Shown here: one piece after another, positions 33,301 to 40,248 of the stretch
How the letters are laid out: each line of letters starts with the position of its first letter
How positions within the stretch are numbered: the first letter of the stretch is position 1
NCBI GenBank assembly: GCA_965140365.1
Contig: OZ223196.1
Origin: Hydrogenovibrio sp965140365
Lineage (GTDB): Bacteria > Pseudomonadota > Gammaproteobacteria > Thiomicrospirales > Thiomicrospiraceae
Direction: 5' to 3' (one strand)
DNA: 64,000 bases
Notes under the pieces: generated by a model
What the model saw: only the letters and a program-made list of their open reading frames with translations
Databases searched by the model: none
Told to the model about the DNA's origin: nothing
Translations under genes and position numbers: made by a program

Positions 33301-33488
33301 ACAATGGCATTTTCAATGGCTGGATCCACCACCTTCCCCAGCACAGTTTGAGTCGATGTATCAGGGTCTGAAGGCGTTGGTGTAGTACTCCCGGAACTGG
33401 AAGAACCGCCGCCTCCACCGCAGGCAGAGAGCAATAAAGAAAAAGAAGCGGTGACAACCAACGCTTTATAACGACTTCTCATAAACAT
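30336..33488 (-). CDS. Large lipoprotein with helical (TPR-like) repeats and a calcium-type C-terminus
   Basis: A 1050-residue lipoprotein not recognised by name. ATG 33488 is chosen for the GGGG ribosome site 5 bases upstream; the frame is open further. The signal peptide ends in LSACGGGGGSSSS, a lipid anchor plus Ser/Gly linker. The next region (to about 330) contains VLGKVVDPAIENAIVKMC, resembling a carboxypeptidase-like or surface-adhesion module. Residues about 330-980 hold many alpha-alpha repeats such as YVALAEAYLKNGEPELALQYANR and DPYHQVYALTYIADHYLEMG, TPR-like. The C-terminus has DxDxDG-rich segments (DFDKDGKPDF, DDDSDGDGVIDSND) that resemble thrombospondin type-3 calcium motifs. It lies behind a strong Fur-like box and precedes a TonB receptor, so a role as a surface partner in metal uptake is a reasonable guess. 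Confidence 0.78.
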   Translation of the reverse strand: MFMRSRYKALVVTASFSLLLSACGGGGGSSSSGSTTPTPSDPDTSTQTVLGKVVDPAIENAIVKMCRIDSPSMCLTQKTLTNAVGGYSLQVPGDTDLTAHSIVSIGGSDTETGESLGRMALSSPLAFSENGMLYVTPVTTLVSNYMMSQSVDVETARTAIASQLNLSKSILDDSTESSASLMKTGLMLTQVGLNRTEGLSGLTVNNGDLDALIDSQVSDATVCAKLKETNRYIQAATTVSGAVNAFVVHKAVLESAFLNSADLSDATTSSNAEKITEKVLQILSDNGVSQANRAQAQLILSKLDSSLDVTDAGMTIPEPDLSGVNLAAVVVDNLLNNEQPLAEALSGDSDSKRAYYFASSASYLAQSETIVADVTDVDTMEDVYVALAEAYLKNGEPELALQYANRKLFKPISEAEISEDIADYYIDHNEELETAEALLDKAYTLMKSYLESKGFASVKSADLQIMMAVYGGYNHLGKTEKADQLFSYVNAMVDSFGDNYSPYFALVSGLASSAEVFAEEGESVLARSILEKAYDVAKIMPPNNKAKYPDTPEKWNYFTKVFAMVTVMDVYYWQLQDTGRALSIINDIQLIRADDGIAGNTYKTYDDATLARTDFHMYSYIVPLLADYGYNTAQISDVIGTMVQEKYISNAWANFAKFYAKTDIGGALQVISDEMTATAFGSDYYRDVVKALTYNGINKGGDYMAQYLIENGYNAEAIKAVDAARAALDNAVANGIETSDSNKARYYVNYGYAKLADLYYFAGAPDAKINEMMDLAIAIATNADSAPESAKVSDPYHQVYALTYIADHYLEMGMVDKGTEYAEMALAYADNISDLLKRDDRLGTLATVINDEGDSMLATSTKVTDAIYALATGDAMMDTDSVQEDYVAKAEILAGSYRSATYSFASNLAVFYIEVNNLTKAQNAVNALIDVAGNIADDGDRIDSYQAVVYGYALLNQVDLAKSFAVANIPYTEDYLQSLVILSHALANYDAFKTCDVATVDFDKDGKPDFYDYGATNDQIAACGLTLDDDSDGDGVIDSNDLTPFYAGSY

Positions 33489-33534
33489 AAAAACCCCGAA
33501 AAAATAAATTTTGGAAAAACAATTATAAAATAAA

Positions 33535-33549
33535 TGATAGTTATTATTA
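33535..33549. promoter_or_regulatory. Fur-like box upstream of the TPR-like lipoprotein gene
   Basis: TGATAGTTATTATTA matches the 7-1-7 Fur model at 12 of 14 half-site positions. It lies 47-61 bases before the ATG at 33488, well placed to block a promoter. Among the five candidates in this window it is one of the two best. Confidence 0.6.
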
Positions 33550-33603
33550 TTTACATTTATGAGAAAATTACAACCGTCGGTCGTCAATTAATTTAGGAAA
33601 AGT

Positions 33604-34707
33604 TTAAAAATTAGGCGGAGAGACATAACCACTGCTCTCCGAGGAAATGGCTTCCAGAAAAGACTCGAGGGCTTCCAACTCCTTTCTGGTCAGCTTTAAA
33701 GGCCTTATCAAAGATGAAACCGCGGGCTCCCCAGGTTTGAGCTTTTTATTGACGGTCATCCCATGGTTATACATATTGAGCACCCCTCTCAAGTGCGGGA
33801 ACAGACCGTTGTGCATATAAGGGCCAGAAAGCGTGATATTTCGTAATGAAGGTGTTTTGAATTTTCCTTTATCCGTTTCAAGCTGTGTCGCTTCATAGCG
33901 CCCCAAGTCTTGATATTTGCGGCCAAAGTAACTCAAGCCGGTGTTATGGTATTTTTGGTCCGAAAATAAAGCGCCACTGTGACAATTCAAACAGCGCCCT
34001 TTTGTACGGAATAAATGAAGCCCCTGAATCTCCTGATCCGACAATTGCTTATAGTCCCCTTCCACAAACCGGTCAAACCGTGTTTTTCTGGAACGAATGG
34101 TCATTTCAAATCCAGCCAACGCTTGCCCAAGCATCTCGTCGGTAATGTGCGACTCTTCCGGAAAAACCGTTTGAAAAGCACTTTGATAAAAGGCTGTCGC
34201 ATTCAATCTCTCCAACACCTCGGATAGCTTGGCATTCATTTCGATGGGGTTTTCAATCGGCACCAGCGCTTGCTTGGCCAAGCCCGACACTCGACCATCC
34301 CAGAAAAATTCATTGAACAAACCGATATTGAACAAACTCATGGTATTACGATTACCCTGTGCCCGATCATGACCAAAAGCAAAACGTCGACCATCTGCCC
34401 AGGCTAATTGCGGATCATGGCAAGACGCACAGGAAATCTGCCCTGACTTGGACAGTCTGGGGTCAAAAAAGAGGTGTTTTCCCAAGTCGGCCAATTCATC
34501 GTCCACCGCTTGTACAGGGGGTAAAGAACCTAACTCATCCAGTTCAACCCCTTCATCCAACGTGGGTTGGGGCCAATTTTCCGGTTGTGTGGCATAAAGA
34601 GAACGTAAACTCGAACTGCTGTTACCCAAGCTTAAAAACCACCAAGACGCGCCCACGGTTAAAACGATCAACACCAATATCAAGAAAAAAAAGAACGCCC
34701 TTTTCAT
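33604..34707 (-). CDS. Di-haem cytochrome c peroxidase-like protein, membrane anchored
   Basis: A 367-residue di-haem protein. ATG 34707 (MKRAFFFFLILVLIVLTVGA) is used because GAGGG lies 6 bases upstream; an upstream TTG (34731) is the alternative. The N-terminal hydrophobic segment is an uncleaved anchor or signal peptide. Haem motifs are CASCH (about 95-99) and CLNCH (about 243-247). GPYMHNGLFPHLRGVLNMYNHG precedes the C-terminus, as in the peroxidase/MauG family. It is distinct from the di-haem lipoprotein at 4973, although both stand next to iron-type genes. It is 115 bases upstream of the lipoprotein gene on the same strand; a weak Fur-like match lies at 34741-34755 (left half TGATAAT perfect). 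Confidence 0.87.
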   Translation of the reverse strand: MKRAFFFFLILVLIVLTVGASWWFLSLGNSSSSLRSLYATQPENWPQPTLDEGVELDELGSLPPVQAVDDELADLGKHLFFDPRLSKSGQISCASCHDPQLAWADGRRFAFGHDRAQGNRNTMSLFNIGLFNEFFWDGRVSGLAKQALVPIENPIEMNAKLSEVLERLNATAFYQSAFQTVFPEESHITDEMLGQALAGFEMTIRSRKTRFDRFVEGDYKQLSDQEIQGLHLFRTKGRCLNCHSGALFSDQKYHNTGLSYFGRKYQDLGRYEATQLETDKGKFKTPSLRNITLSGPYMHNGLFPHLRGVLNMYNHGMTVNKKLKPGEPAVSSLIRPLKLTRKELEALESFLEAISSESSGYVSPPNF

Positions 34708-34794
34708 TAAAACCCTCTTCAATACAACCAAAAAAGCAAATGATAATTCTTTTTATTACCTTATAAAACCCCCTTCTGTATTTTTTAGACATAA

Positions 34795-34820
34795 AAAAAC
34801 CACCAGGCCTGGTGGTTTTT
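34795..34820 (-). terminator. Terminator built on CCAGGCCTGG downstream of the SpoIIAA-like gene
   Basis: A 26-base perfect palindrome with A/T tails, the same design as at 27708 and 52063. It follows the stop at 34843 on the minus strand. Confidence 0.85.
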
Positions 34821-34842
34821 AATATTGAGATAACGTTATCGA

Positions 34843-35226
34843 TTACGGTTCCTGCAACCAATCCAACGCTGCTTGTTCGTCTTCAAAATACTGGATGTCG
34901 CCCGACACAAACCACTTACCGACTTTGGCCGAGTATTCCTGCCACTTTTTATGGCCCAAAATGGCGATTTTTTCAAACTGATTACGATGCTTCATGCCCA
35001 GCCGAAAATCATCCCAGGCGGCACGCATTTCCCAGCCTTCCATTTCGGTTAAATCGGCCAAGGCATGAATTTTCGCTTCTTTAACCCCTTCCAAGGCTGA
35101 ATCAATCATCGGGGTCATCATTTCATAATCTTCGTGCGTCAGTTTTCCTACTGCGGTCAACGCCAGAAAAAACTGCGCGCCGACCCGTTGGATGCCCAAC
35201 GAAATACCGTGTTTTTGAACTGCCAT
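34843..35226 (-). CDS. SpoIIAA-like (STAS-superfamily) protein
   Basis: A 127-residue soluble protein of the SpoIIAA-like family. The segment IHALADLTEMEGWEMRAAWDDFRLGMKHRNQFEKIAILGHKKWQE (described by its conserved parts ADLTEMEGW and FEKIAILGHKKW) is diagnostic. Such proteins have a STAS-like fold but usually lack the phosphorylated Ser of true anti-anti-sigma factors. None is obvious here. Function is unknown; some are linked to lipid or membrane-associated processes. ATG 35226 has a GGAGG ribosome site. It is transcribed divergently from the symporter gene. Confidence 0.82.
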   Translation of the reverse strand: MAVQKHGISLGIQRVGAQFFLALTAVGKLTHEDYEMMTPMIDSALEGVKEAKIHALADLTEMEGWEMRAAWDDFRLGMKHRNQFEKIAILGHKKWQEYSAKVGKWFVSGDIQYFEDEQAALDWLQEP

Positions 35227-35546
35227 CTTTGCCTCCTAAACACTGCTTTAAAATGCCTCCGAAGAGACGTCTCAACAACCATTCAAATCATACGCTTAAT
35301 CACGCAAAATTAAAATCCCGTTTCACACCAAATTTGCCATCCCGGAAACGGTTTGTTAGGATGAATACCAATTTAAACACCTCCCAAAGGCGTTATTATC
35401 GACAGCTTGACCGCTTTCATCGATTCGGCTTTCTTGCTTCTAGCCCGATCTGTTTCAATTCCTTCAATTCCTTCAATGCCTTACTCCGCCCAGACGGTAC
35501 CTCAGCCTTTTTCCAACAGCAACCCATTTCAATCAATCGGAATCCT
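35227..35546. other. 320-base gap between divergent SpoIIAA-like and symporter genes
   Basis: It holds the two promoter regions and a short imperfect tandem array of TTCAATTCC-type units (about 35454-35480). The frame of the symporter is open through it but shows no protein-like composition. I see no RNA gene or further operator. Confidence 0.5.
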
Positions 35547-36962
35547 ATGATTTTATATACTTTTTTGTTTTTTCTATCCTTGTTCTTTTTGATTGGTGTC
35601 GCCAGTTACTTTTTCTCGCGAAAAACCACCGAAGATTACCTCGTTGCGGGTAAAAGCGTCCACCCTGCATTGGTAGGTTTGTCGGCTGTTGCCACCAATA
35701 ACAGCGGCTTTATGTTTATCGGCATGATCGGCGCCACCTACTTTATGGGGCTGTCCTCCATCTGGCTGATGATCGGTTGGATTTTCGGCGATTGGTTGGT
35801 GCAACGCCAGGCCGTCAAAGCCATTCAAACCCAGGCGCAGAACGACCATGTTCATTCGTTCGGCGGGCTGATTCTGCATTGGATGAAAGCGCCCAGCGCA
35901 CATCGTCTACGCCAACTCATCGGGTTATTGACCATTCTATTTCTCACCATCTACGCGGCGGCACAATTGAAAGCCGGTACCAAAGCCACCGAAGCCTTAT
36001 TGGATTGGCCAAGAGAAACCGGTATCTTATTGGCGGCGGTCATTATTTTCGTTTACAGTTTGGTTGGCGGCTTACGCGCTTCGATTTGGACCGACGTGGC
36101 GCAATCCATCGTCATGCTGGGCGGTATGCTGCTGATGGTGTATTTCGGCGTGGTGTCGCTTGGCAGTTTCGGTGACATCAATCATTTATTGCATGAGGTA
36201 TCCAGCGACTATATGTTCTGGTTTCCCTCCGATCTGAATGCCTTTTCTGCCGTTTTGTTTGTCATTGGCTGGATATTCGGCGGCATGGGCGTCATCGGTC
36301 AACCGCATGTGGTCATCCGCTTTATGACACTGCACCCGGATCGTACGCCGAAAGAAATGCAGTTTTATTATTACGGTTGGTTTACGGTATTTTATGGTCT
36401 GACCCTCTGTGTCGGACTTTTAAGCCGCTTATTAATCCCCTCCACCGATAACTTCGATGCTGAAATGGCCCTGCCACTGTTGGCTAACCAATTGATGCCG
36501 GATATGTTTGCCGGCCTGATGCTGGCCGCGCTGTTTGCCGCGACCATGTCAACTGTGGATTCCCTGATTCTGTCTTGCTCGGCGTCTCTAACGCGGGATT
36601 TACGAAACACGCCGACCAACAGCCTGATGCTGACCAAACTCGCCACCTTCACCATCTTGGTTGTCGCCGTTTCCATCGCTTTATCCAACAACCAAACCGT
36701 GTTCAGTCTGGTCTTGGATGCCTGGGGGCTGCTCGGTTCGGCCTTTGGCCCATTGATTATCTGGCTGGCGTTAAAACAACGAATCAACCAGGCCTGGGCG
36801 ATTTTAACCATTCTGGTCGGCATGCTGAGCTTTACACTGATTACTTATTTTGGATGGCTATCGTTTGTGTACACCATCACCTTCGGCTTCTTGTTCGGGC
36901 TTGGAACCGCTTTCCTGGGATCGCGACTTATTCCAGTGGCCGCAAACAAAAATCCCGGCTAA
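35547..36962 (+). CDS. Sodium/solute symporter family protein (PutP/SSS type)
   Basis: A 471-residue inner-membrane transporter with about 13 TM helices. ATG 35547 (MILYTFLFFLSLFFLIGVASYFFSRK) is chosen because it starts at the first helix as in the family; the open frame extends 106 codons upstream without conserved content. The segments FSRKTTEDYLVAGKSV, GLSAVATNNSGFMFIGMIGA (sodium site I region) and MAALFAATMSTVDSLILSCSA-like AALFAATMSTVDSLILS (sodium site region of TM8) are characteristic. Closest in type to proline, pantothenate or acetate-type symporters; the substrate cannot be fixed. A CCAGGCCTGG copy (36788) lies in the gene, read as NQAWA. Its stop codon lies in the loop of the next gene's terminator. 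Confidence 0.88.
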   Translation: MILYTFLFFLSLFFLIGVASYFFSRKTTEDYLVAGKSVHPALVGLSAVATNNSGFMFIGMIGATYFMGLSSIWLMIGWIFGDWLVQRQAVKAIQTQAQNDHVHSFGGLILHWMKAPSAHRLRQLIGLLTILFLTIYAAAQLKAGTKATEALLDWPRETGILLAAVIIFVYSLVGGLRASIWTDVAQSIVMLGGMLLMVYFGVVSLGSFGDINHLLHEVSSDYMFWFPSDLNAFSAVLFVIGWIFGGMGVIGQPHVVIRFMTLHPDRTPKEMQFYYYGWFTVFYGLTLCVGLLSRLLIPSTDNFDAEMALPLLANQLMPDMFAGLMLAALFAATMSTVDSLILSCSASLTRDLRNTPTNSLMLTKLATFTILVVAVSIALSNNQTVFSLVLDAWGLLGSAFGPLIIWLALKQRINQAWAILTILVGMLSFTLITYFGWLSFVYTITFGFLFGLGTAFLGSRLIPVAANKNPG

Positions 36963-36971
36963 CGCCGGGAT
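36952..36971 (-). terminator. Terminator of the chemoreceptor gene, overlapping the symporter's stop codon
   Basis: Stem ATCCCGGC / GCCGGGAT with loop TAAC containing the symporter's TAA. Only the minus strand has a following T-run, so it serves the chemoreceptor gene. Confidence 0.7.
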
Positions 36972-37009
36972 CAATCAGATGAATGAAAGCGTAGGCCTTT
37001 CGAGGGCCT

Positions 37010-39259
37010 TTAAAAAGTTGACCACTCGCCATCATTTTCCAACACCTTATCCGAGTTGGAAGCCGATTTTGTCGGAGCTAGCTTCTCGGCATGGCGTGCC
37101 GACTGGCTTTCCAAAGCGGCAGGTTCAGCGGCTTTGGGGGCATTCAACGCAGTCTCCGCTTCAAGTGCCTTAGGCGTATAGCCCCCGACCACTTTAAAGA
37201 AGGCCACCGCTTCCCGCATTTCATTCGCTTGTTCGTTCAGTTCTTCCGAAGCCGATGCAGATTCTTCCACCAACGCCGCATTCTGCTGGGTCATCTGGTC
37301 GATATCGGTCACCACACGATTCACTTGTTCAACACCGGTGGTTTGCTCCTGTGACGCTTTGGAGATTTCATTAATCATGCCATTGACCTGGCGAATCACC
37401 TCAGTAATCGACTCCAACGATTGCCCGGAATCTTCGGCCAGACGGCTACCGTTTTCGACACGGCTCACGCTTTCTTCAATCAAGTCTTTGATTTCTTTCG
37501 CTGCTTCGGCCGACTTTTGCGCCAAAGCGCGGACTTCACCGGCCACCACCGCGAAACCACGCCCGTGGTCACCGGCACGCGCCGCCTCCACCGCCGCATT
37601 CAAGGCCAGCAAGTTGGTCTGGAAAGCGATACCGTCAATCAAGGTCACGATGTCGGCAATACGGTGACTGGAGTCTTTAATGCCATTCATGGCTTCAATG
37701 GTCTGCTTCATCACCGTCATGCCTTGCCCGGCTTCTTCACTGGCCTGTTGCGACATATCTGCGACCTGAATGGCATTATCGGTGTTTTGTTTCACGGTCG
37801 AAGCCATTTGATCCATCGTGGCTGAGGTTTCTTCCAACGCGGCCGCCTGCTGTTGAACGCGCGACGACAAATCACTGGAGCCTTGCGCCAACTCTTGTGC
37901 GGCCGATGCCACCACTTCATTACTGTGACTGATTTGGGCAACCACCTCGCTCACCTTGGTAGAGGAAAAATGAATAGCGTCTTTTAACTCTTTCAATTGC
38001 CCATGACATTCCGTCGTGATTTCTTTAGTGAAATCGCCCTGTGCTTGCGCTTGCAATACATCGCCGATATTACGCATCACACTTTCCAAATTGTTCAGTG
38101 TTTCGTTAATCGACGTTTTCAACTTGGCTAAATCGCCTTCGGCATTGGCTTTAACACGCCCCGAAAACTGTCCATCCACCACTTGCGCCATCACACCGTT
38201 GATTTCGGAAATCACACGATCCAAACCATTCACGGTGGTCATCGCGCTGCTGGCAATTTCTGAAAACTCACCTTTTACATCGGCATCGAAACGAGCTTTA
38301 AAGTCGCCACGCGCCATGGATTGCATCAACTGATTCAACTCGGTCATCGTGTTTGAAACCTGTTCCACCGAAGTATTGACGCCCTGCTTGACATCATTCA
38401 AGCTGCCGACAAAATCGCCGGTAATGCGTTTAGAGAAATCGCCTTCCGACAGCGCCACAACCACCAGCCCCGTTTGCTCAAGGGCTTCATCCAAGTTTTT
38501 CAGCAACTGGTTGAAGGCCATCAATGCCAAACCAATCTCGTCTTTGCTCCTAACCGGCACCTGACGTTTGAAATTACCATCCTGCGCGACAGCCTGCATC
38601 ACACTTTGCATCTCGTTAATCGGCTTGACGGCGCTTCGCAAAATGTACAGCACCATAAGCACCCCAAAAACCAACCCGGCAATCAAAATCGCCGTCACGA
38701 CCACCCGAGTTTCATTGGCGATTCGAACGCCTTCATCGCCGCTTTGCTTTGCCAATCCATCCTGATAATCAGCAATGTCTTGCAAAGCATCCCTTAAGGC
38801 AATGCGCTTCTCTCTTGACGTGGAATCCAACAGAGTTTGCTTGGCTTGCTCTTCATAACCATTTTTAACCCATTCTACAGCCAGATTATTAACGTCAATC
38901 ATATCCGTGTTTTTCGCTTCCAGATCCGCCAGCAAACGTTTCCCTTTCTTGGAATGTGTATTTTGTTTCAAATACTCGAACTGCTTAGCAACATCTTGAC
39001 GATAATTCGAAATACGCTTCATTAAAACATCTCGTGACGTTTCATCCGTAACCAATAAATACTCCCGAAAGTCTCGCTGTATACGAGGGTTAAGTGCTTG
39101 AATAGTATTCACCGCGGACAGTTTCGGTAATCGGTCACTGACGATTAACTCCTGAGAGCTAGAAAGCCGTTGCGTTTCCCATAAGGTTGTCAGCCCAAGA
39201 ATGGCTGTAAGGAGCAGCATGGCTGCAAAAGACAAAATTAATCTTGTTCGAATGGTCAT
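37010..39259 (-). CDS. Methyl-accepting chemotaxis protein with multiple HAMP-type domains
   Basis: A 749-residue chemoreceptor. TM1 is at about 7-28 and TM2 at about 189-211, and the small helical periplasmic domain between them (about 30-188) is of the four-helix-bundle type. A canonical HAMP follows TM2 (about 212-265). Three more HAMP-like repeats follow, each with a GDF or GQF turn (VALSEGDFSKRI, QSMARGDFKARF, QVVDGQFSGRV, QAQGDFTKEI). The signalling domain holds the conserved hairpin tip DGIAFQTNLLALNAAVEAARA (about 575). No CheR-binding NWxxF-type pentapeptide is evident at the C-terminus; the tail ends NDGEWSTF. It reports an unknown ligand to CheA/CheW. It may use the short CheZ-like phosphatase at 20.7 kb. 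Confidence 0.95.
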   Translation of the reverse strand: MTIRTRLILSFAAMLLLTAILGLTTLWETQRLSSSQELIVSDRLPKLSAVNTIQALNPRIQRDFREYLLVTDETSRDVLMKRISNYRQDVAKQFEYLKQNTHSKKGKRLLADLEAKNTDMIDVNNLAVEWVKNGYEEQAKQTLLDSTSREKRIALRDALQDIADYQDGLAKQSGDEGVRIANETRVVVTAILIAGLVFGVLMVLYILRSAVKPINEMQSVMQAVAQDGNFKRQVPVRSKDEIGLALMAFNQLLKNLDEALEQTGLVVVALSEGDFSKRITGDFVGSLNDVKQGVNTSVEQVSNTMTELNQLMQSMARGDFKARFDADVKGEFSEIASSAMTTVNGLDRVISEINGVMAQVVDGQFSGRVKANAEGDLAKLKTSINETLNNLESVMRNIGDVLQAQAQGDFTKEITTECHGQLKELKDAIHFSSTKVSEVVAQISHSNEVVASAAQELAQGSSDLSSRVQQQAAALEETSATMDQMASTVKQNTDNAIQVADMSQQASEEAGQGMTVMKQTIEAMNGIKDSSHRIADIVTLIDGIAFQTNLLALNAAVEAARAGDHGRGFAVVAGEVRALAQKSAEAAKEIKDLIEESVSRVENGSRLAEDSGQSLESITEVIRQVNGMINEISKASQEQTTGVEQVNRVVTDIDQMTQQNAALVEESASASEELNEQANEMREAVAFFKVVGGYTPKALEAETALNAPKAAEPAALESQSARHAEKLAPTKSASNSDKVLENDGEWSTF

Positions 39260-39570
39260 AGAATCCTCAGCCTCGAAACGAGGTTTTCAAAACATTTAAA
39301 GACAAACATTCAGAGTGACGTTCGCACAGTGTTACACCACTGTTGCATTTTATTAGGCCAGGATTATATAAGAAAATGGTAATGAATTAAAAAAGAATAA
39401 CTAGAAATATAAATAACAATACTTAAGGTTTAACTTTGTCCTCAAAGAATGACAAAAATCAACCTAAAACCGTCAAAATAAGAGCTTTGCTACCTGTTTA
39501 TAAGCCTAAATTCACATACAAAAAAGGCGCTTATTCAGCGCCTTTTTGAATAACGGTTGCTAAACTGACA
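39260..39570. other. Chemoreceptor promoter region and terminator (311 bases)
   Basis: It contains two small hairpins: CCTCG/CGAGG at 39271-39283, just upstream of the chemoreceptor's GAGGAT ribosome site, and ACAGTG/CACTGT at 39326-39343. The terminator at 39521-39547 follows. The remainder is AT-rich with no further feature. Confidence 0.5.
39521..39547 (-). terminator. Intrinsic terminator of the Rossmann-protein gene
   Basis: Perfect 10-base stem AAAAAGGCGC / GCGCCTTTTT with a 7-base loop, 24 bases past the stop at 39571. Confidence 0.85.
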
Positions 39571-39960
39571 CTAATAACCGATATTCTTATGATGCGATTG
39601 TGGAATGGCTTCTGTTCCCGGTAACAAATACCACATTAAATAGTCCACCACCATTGGCACAACCACACTGTGCTGATTGCCCGAATCCACCAATTTTTGA
39701 CGGATTGCCTGTTTCAGTTCCGGCCGGTTCGAGGTATCCATAATAATGTCGATGCCCTCTCCGAAACGGTCAATGGCCTCTTCAAACTGTGGATAATTCG
39801 GAATCCCTTTCTTTTCAGCATCGTCCACCAAAGGGTTTTCAAAATTCGGTTCGCTGATTGCGATGATTTCCACTTGATCCGGGTTCAATTCGCTGAACTG
39901 TTCATAAAATTTGCCGCCAATACGACCTAAACCAATCATTAATATCGTGATTTTTCTCAC
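39571..39960 (-). CDS. NAD(P)-binding Rossmann-fold protein, short
   Basis: A protein of about 129 residues. The GTG at 39960 (MRKITILMIGLGRIGGKFYEQF when read as Met) is preferred because GGAGGAG lies 8 bases upstream and the frame then begins at the Rossmann strand. GLGRIGG is a dinucleotide-binding glycine motif, and ISEPNFENP (about 36) fits the end of the second strand. The protein resembles only the nucleotide-binding half of homoserine or aspartate-semialdehyde-type dehydrogenases, and no catalytic domain follows. It may bind NAD(P) as a regulator or be a relic. I do not recognise a specific family. It is a single gene with its own terminator. Confidence 0.68.
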   Translation of the reverse strand: MRKITILMIGLGRIGGKFYEQFSELNPDQVEIIAISEPNFENPLVDDAEKKGIPNYPQFEEAIDRFGEGIDIIMDTSNRPELKQAIRQKLVDSGNQHSVVVPMVVDYLMWYLLPGTEAIPQSHHKNIGY

Positions 39961-40200
39961 TGAGTACGCTCCTCCATGCTCTATTAAAACCGGCACCGTA
40001 AAAACCTCATTAATTTCCTTATAAAAACAAAGGTTAGATGCCACCCATTAGAGTATACGACATCCTACTTAGCCAATCTATGCAATCACCCCGTTTTCTG
40101 GATATGGATTTTTTATAGCTAAAAACGCATAGGTTATAAGTGCAAAAATTAAAGACGGGCTGCCATTCATTGGAACGAACCAAGTGAGTTTTAAATATAA

Positions 40201-40224
40201 AAAACGCCCAGGTCTGGGCGTTTT
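40201..40224 (-). terminator. Terminator built on the variant word CCAGGTCTGG
   Basis: A 24-base palindrome with one central mismatch (AAAACGCCCAGG / TCTGGGCGTTTT) lies 25 bases past the stop at 40249. Confidence 0.85.
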
Positions 40225-40248
40225 AATGAAAGGCATCTCGTCTCAGCC

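Noticed and set aside
35229..35546. N-terminal extension of the symporter frame (106 codons)
   Set aside because: The composition is unlike protein, a symporter begins at the first helix, and ATG 35547 matches that position.
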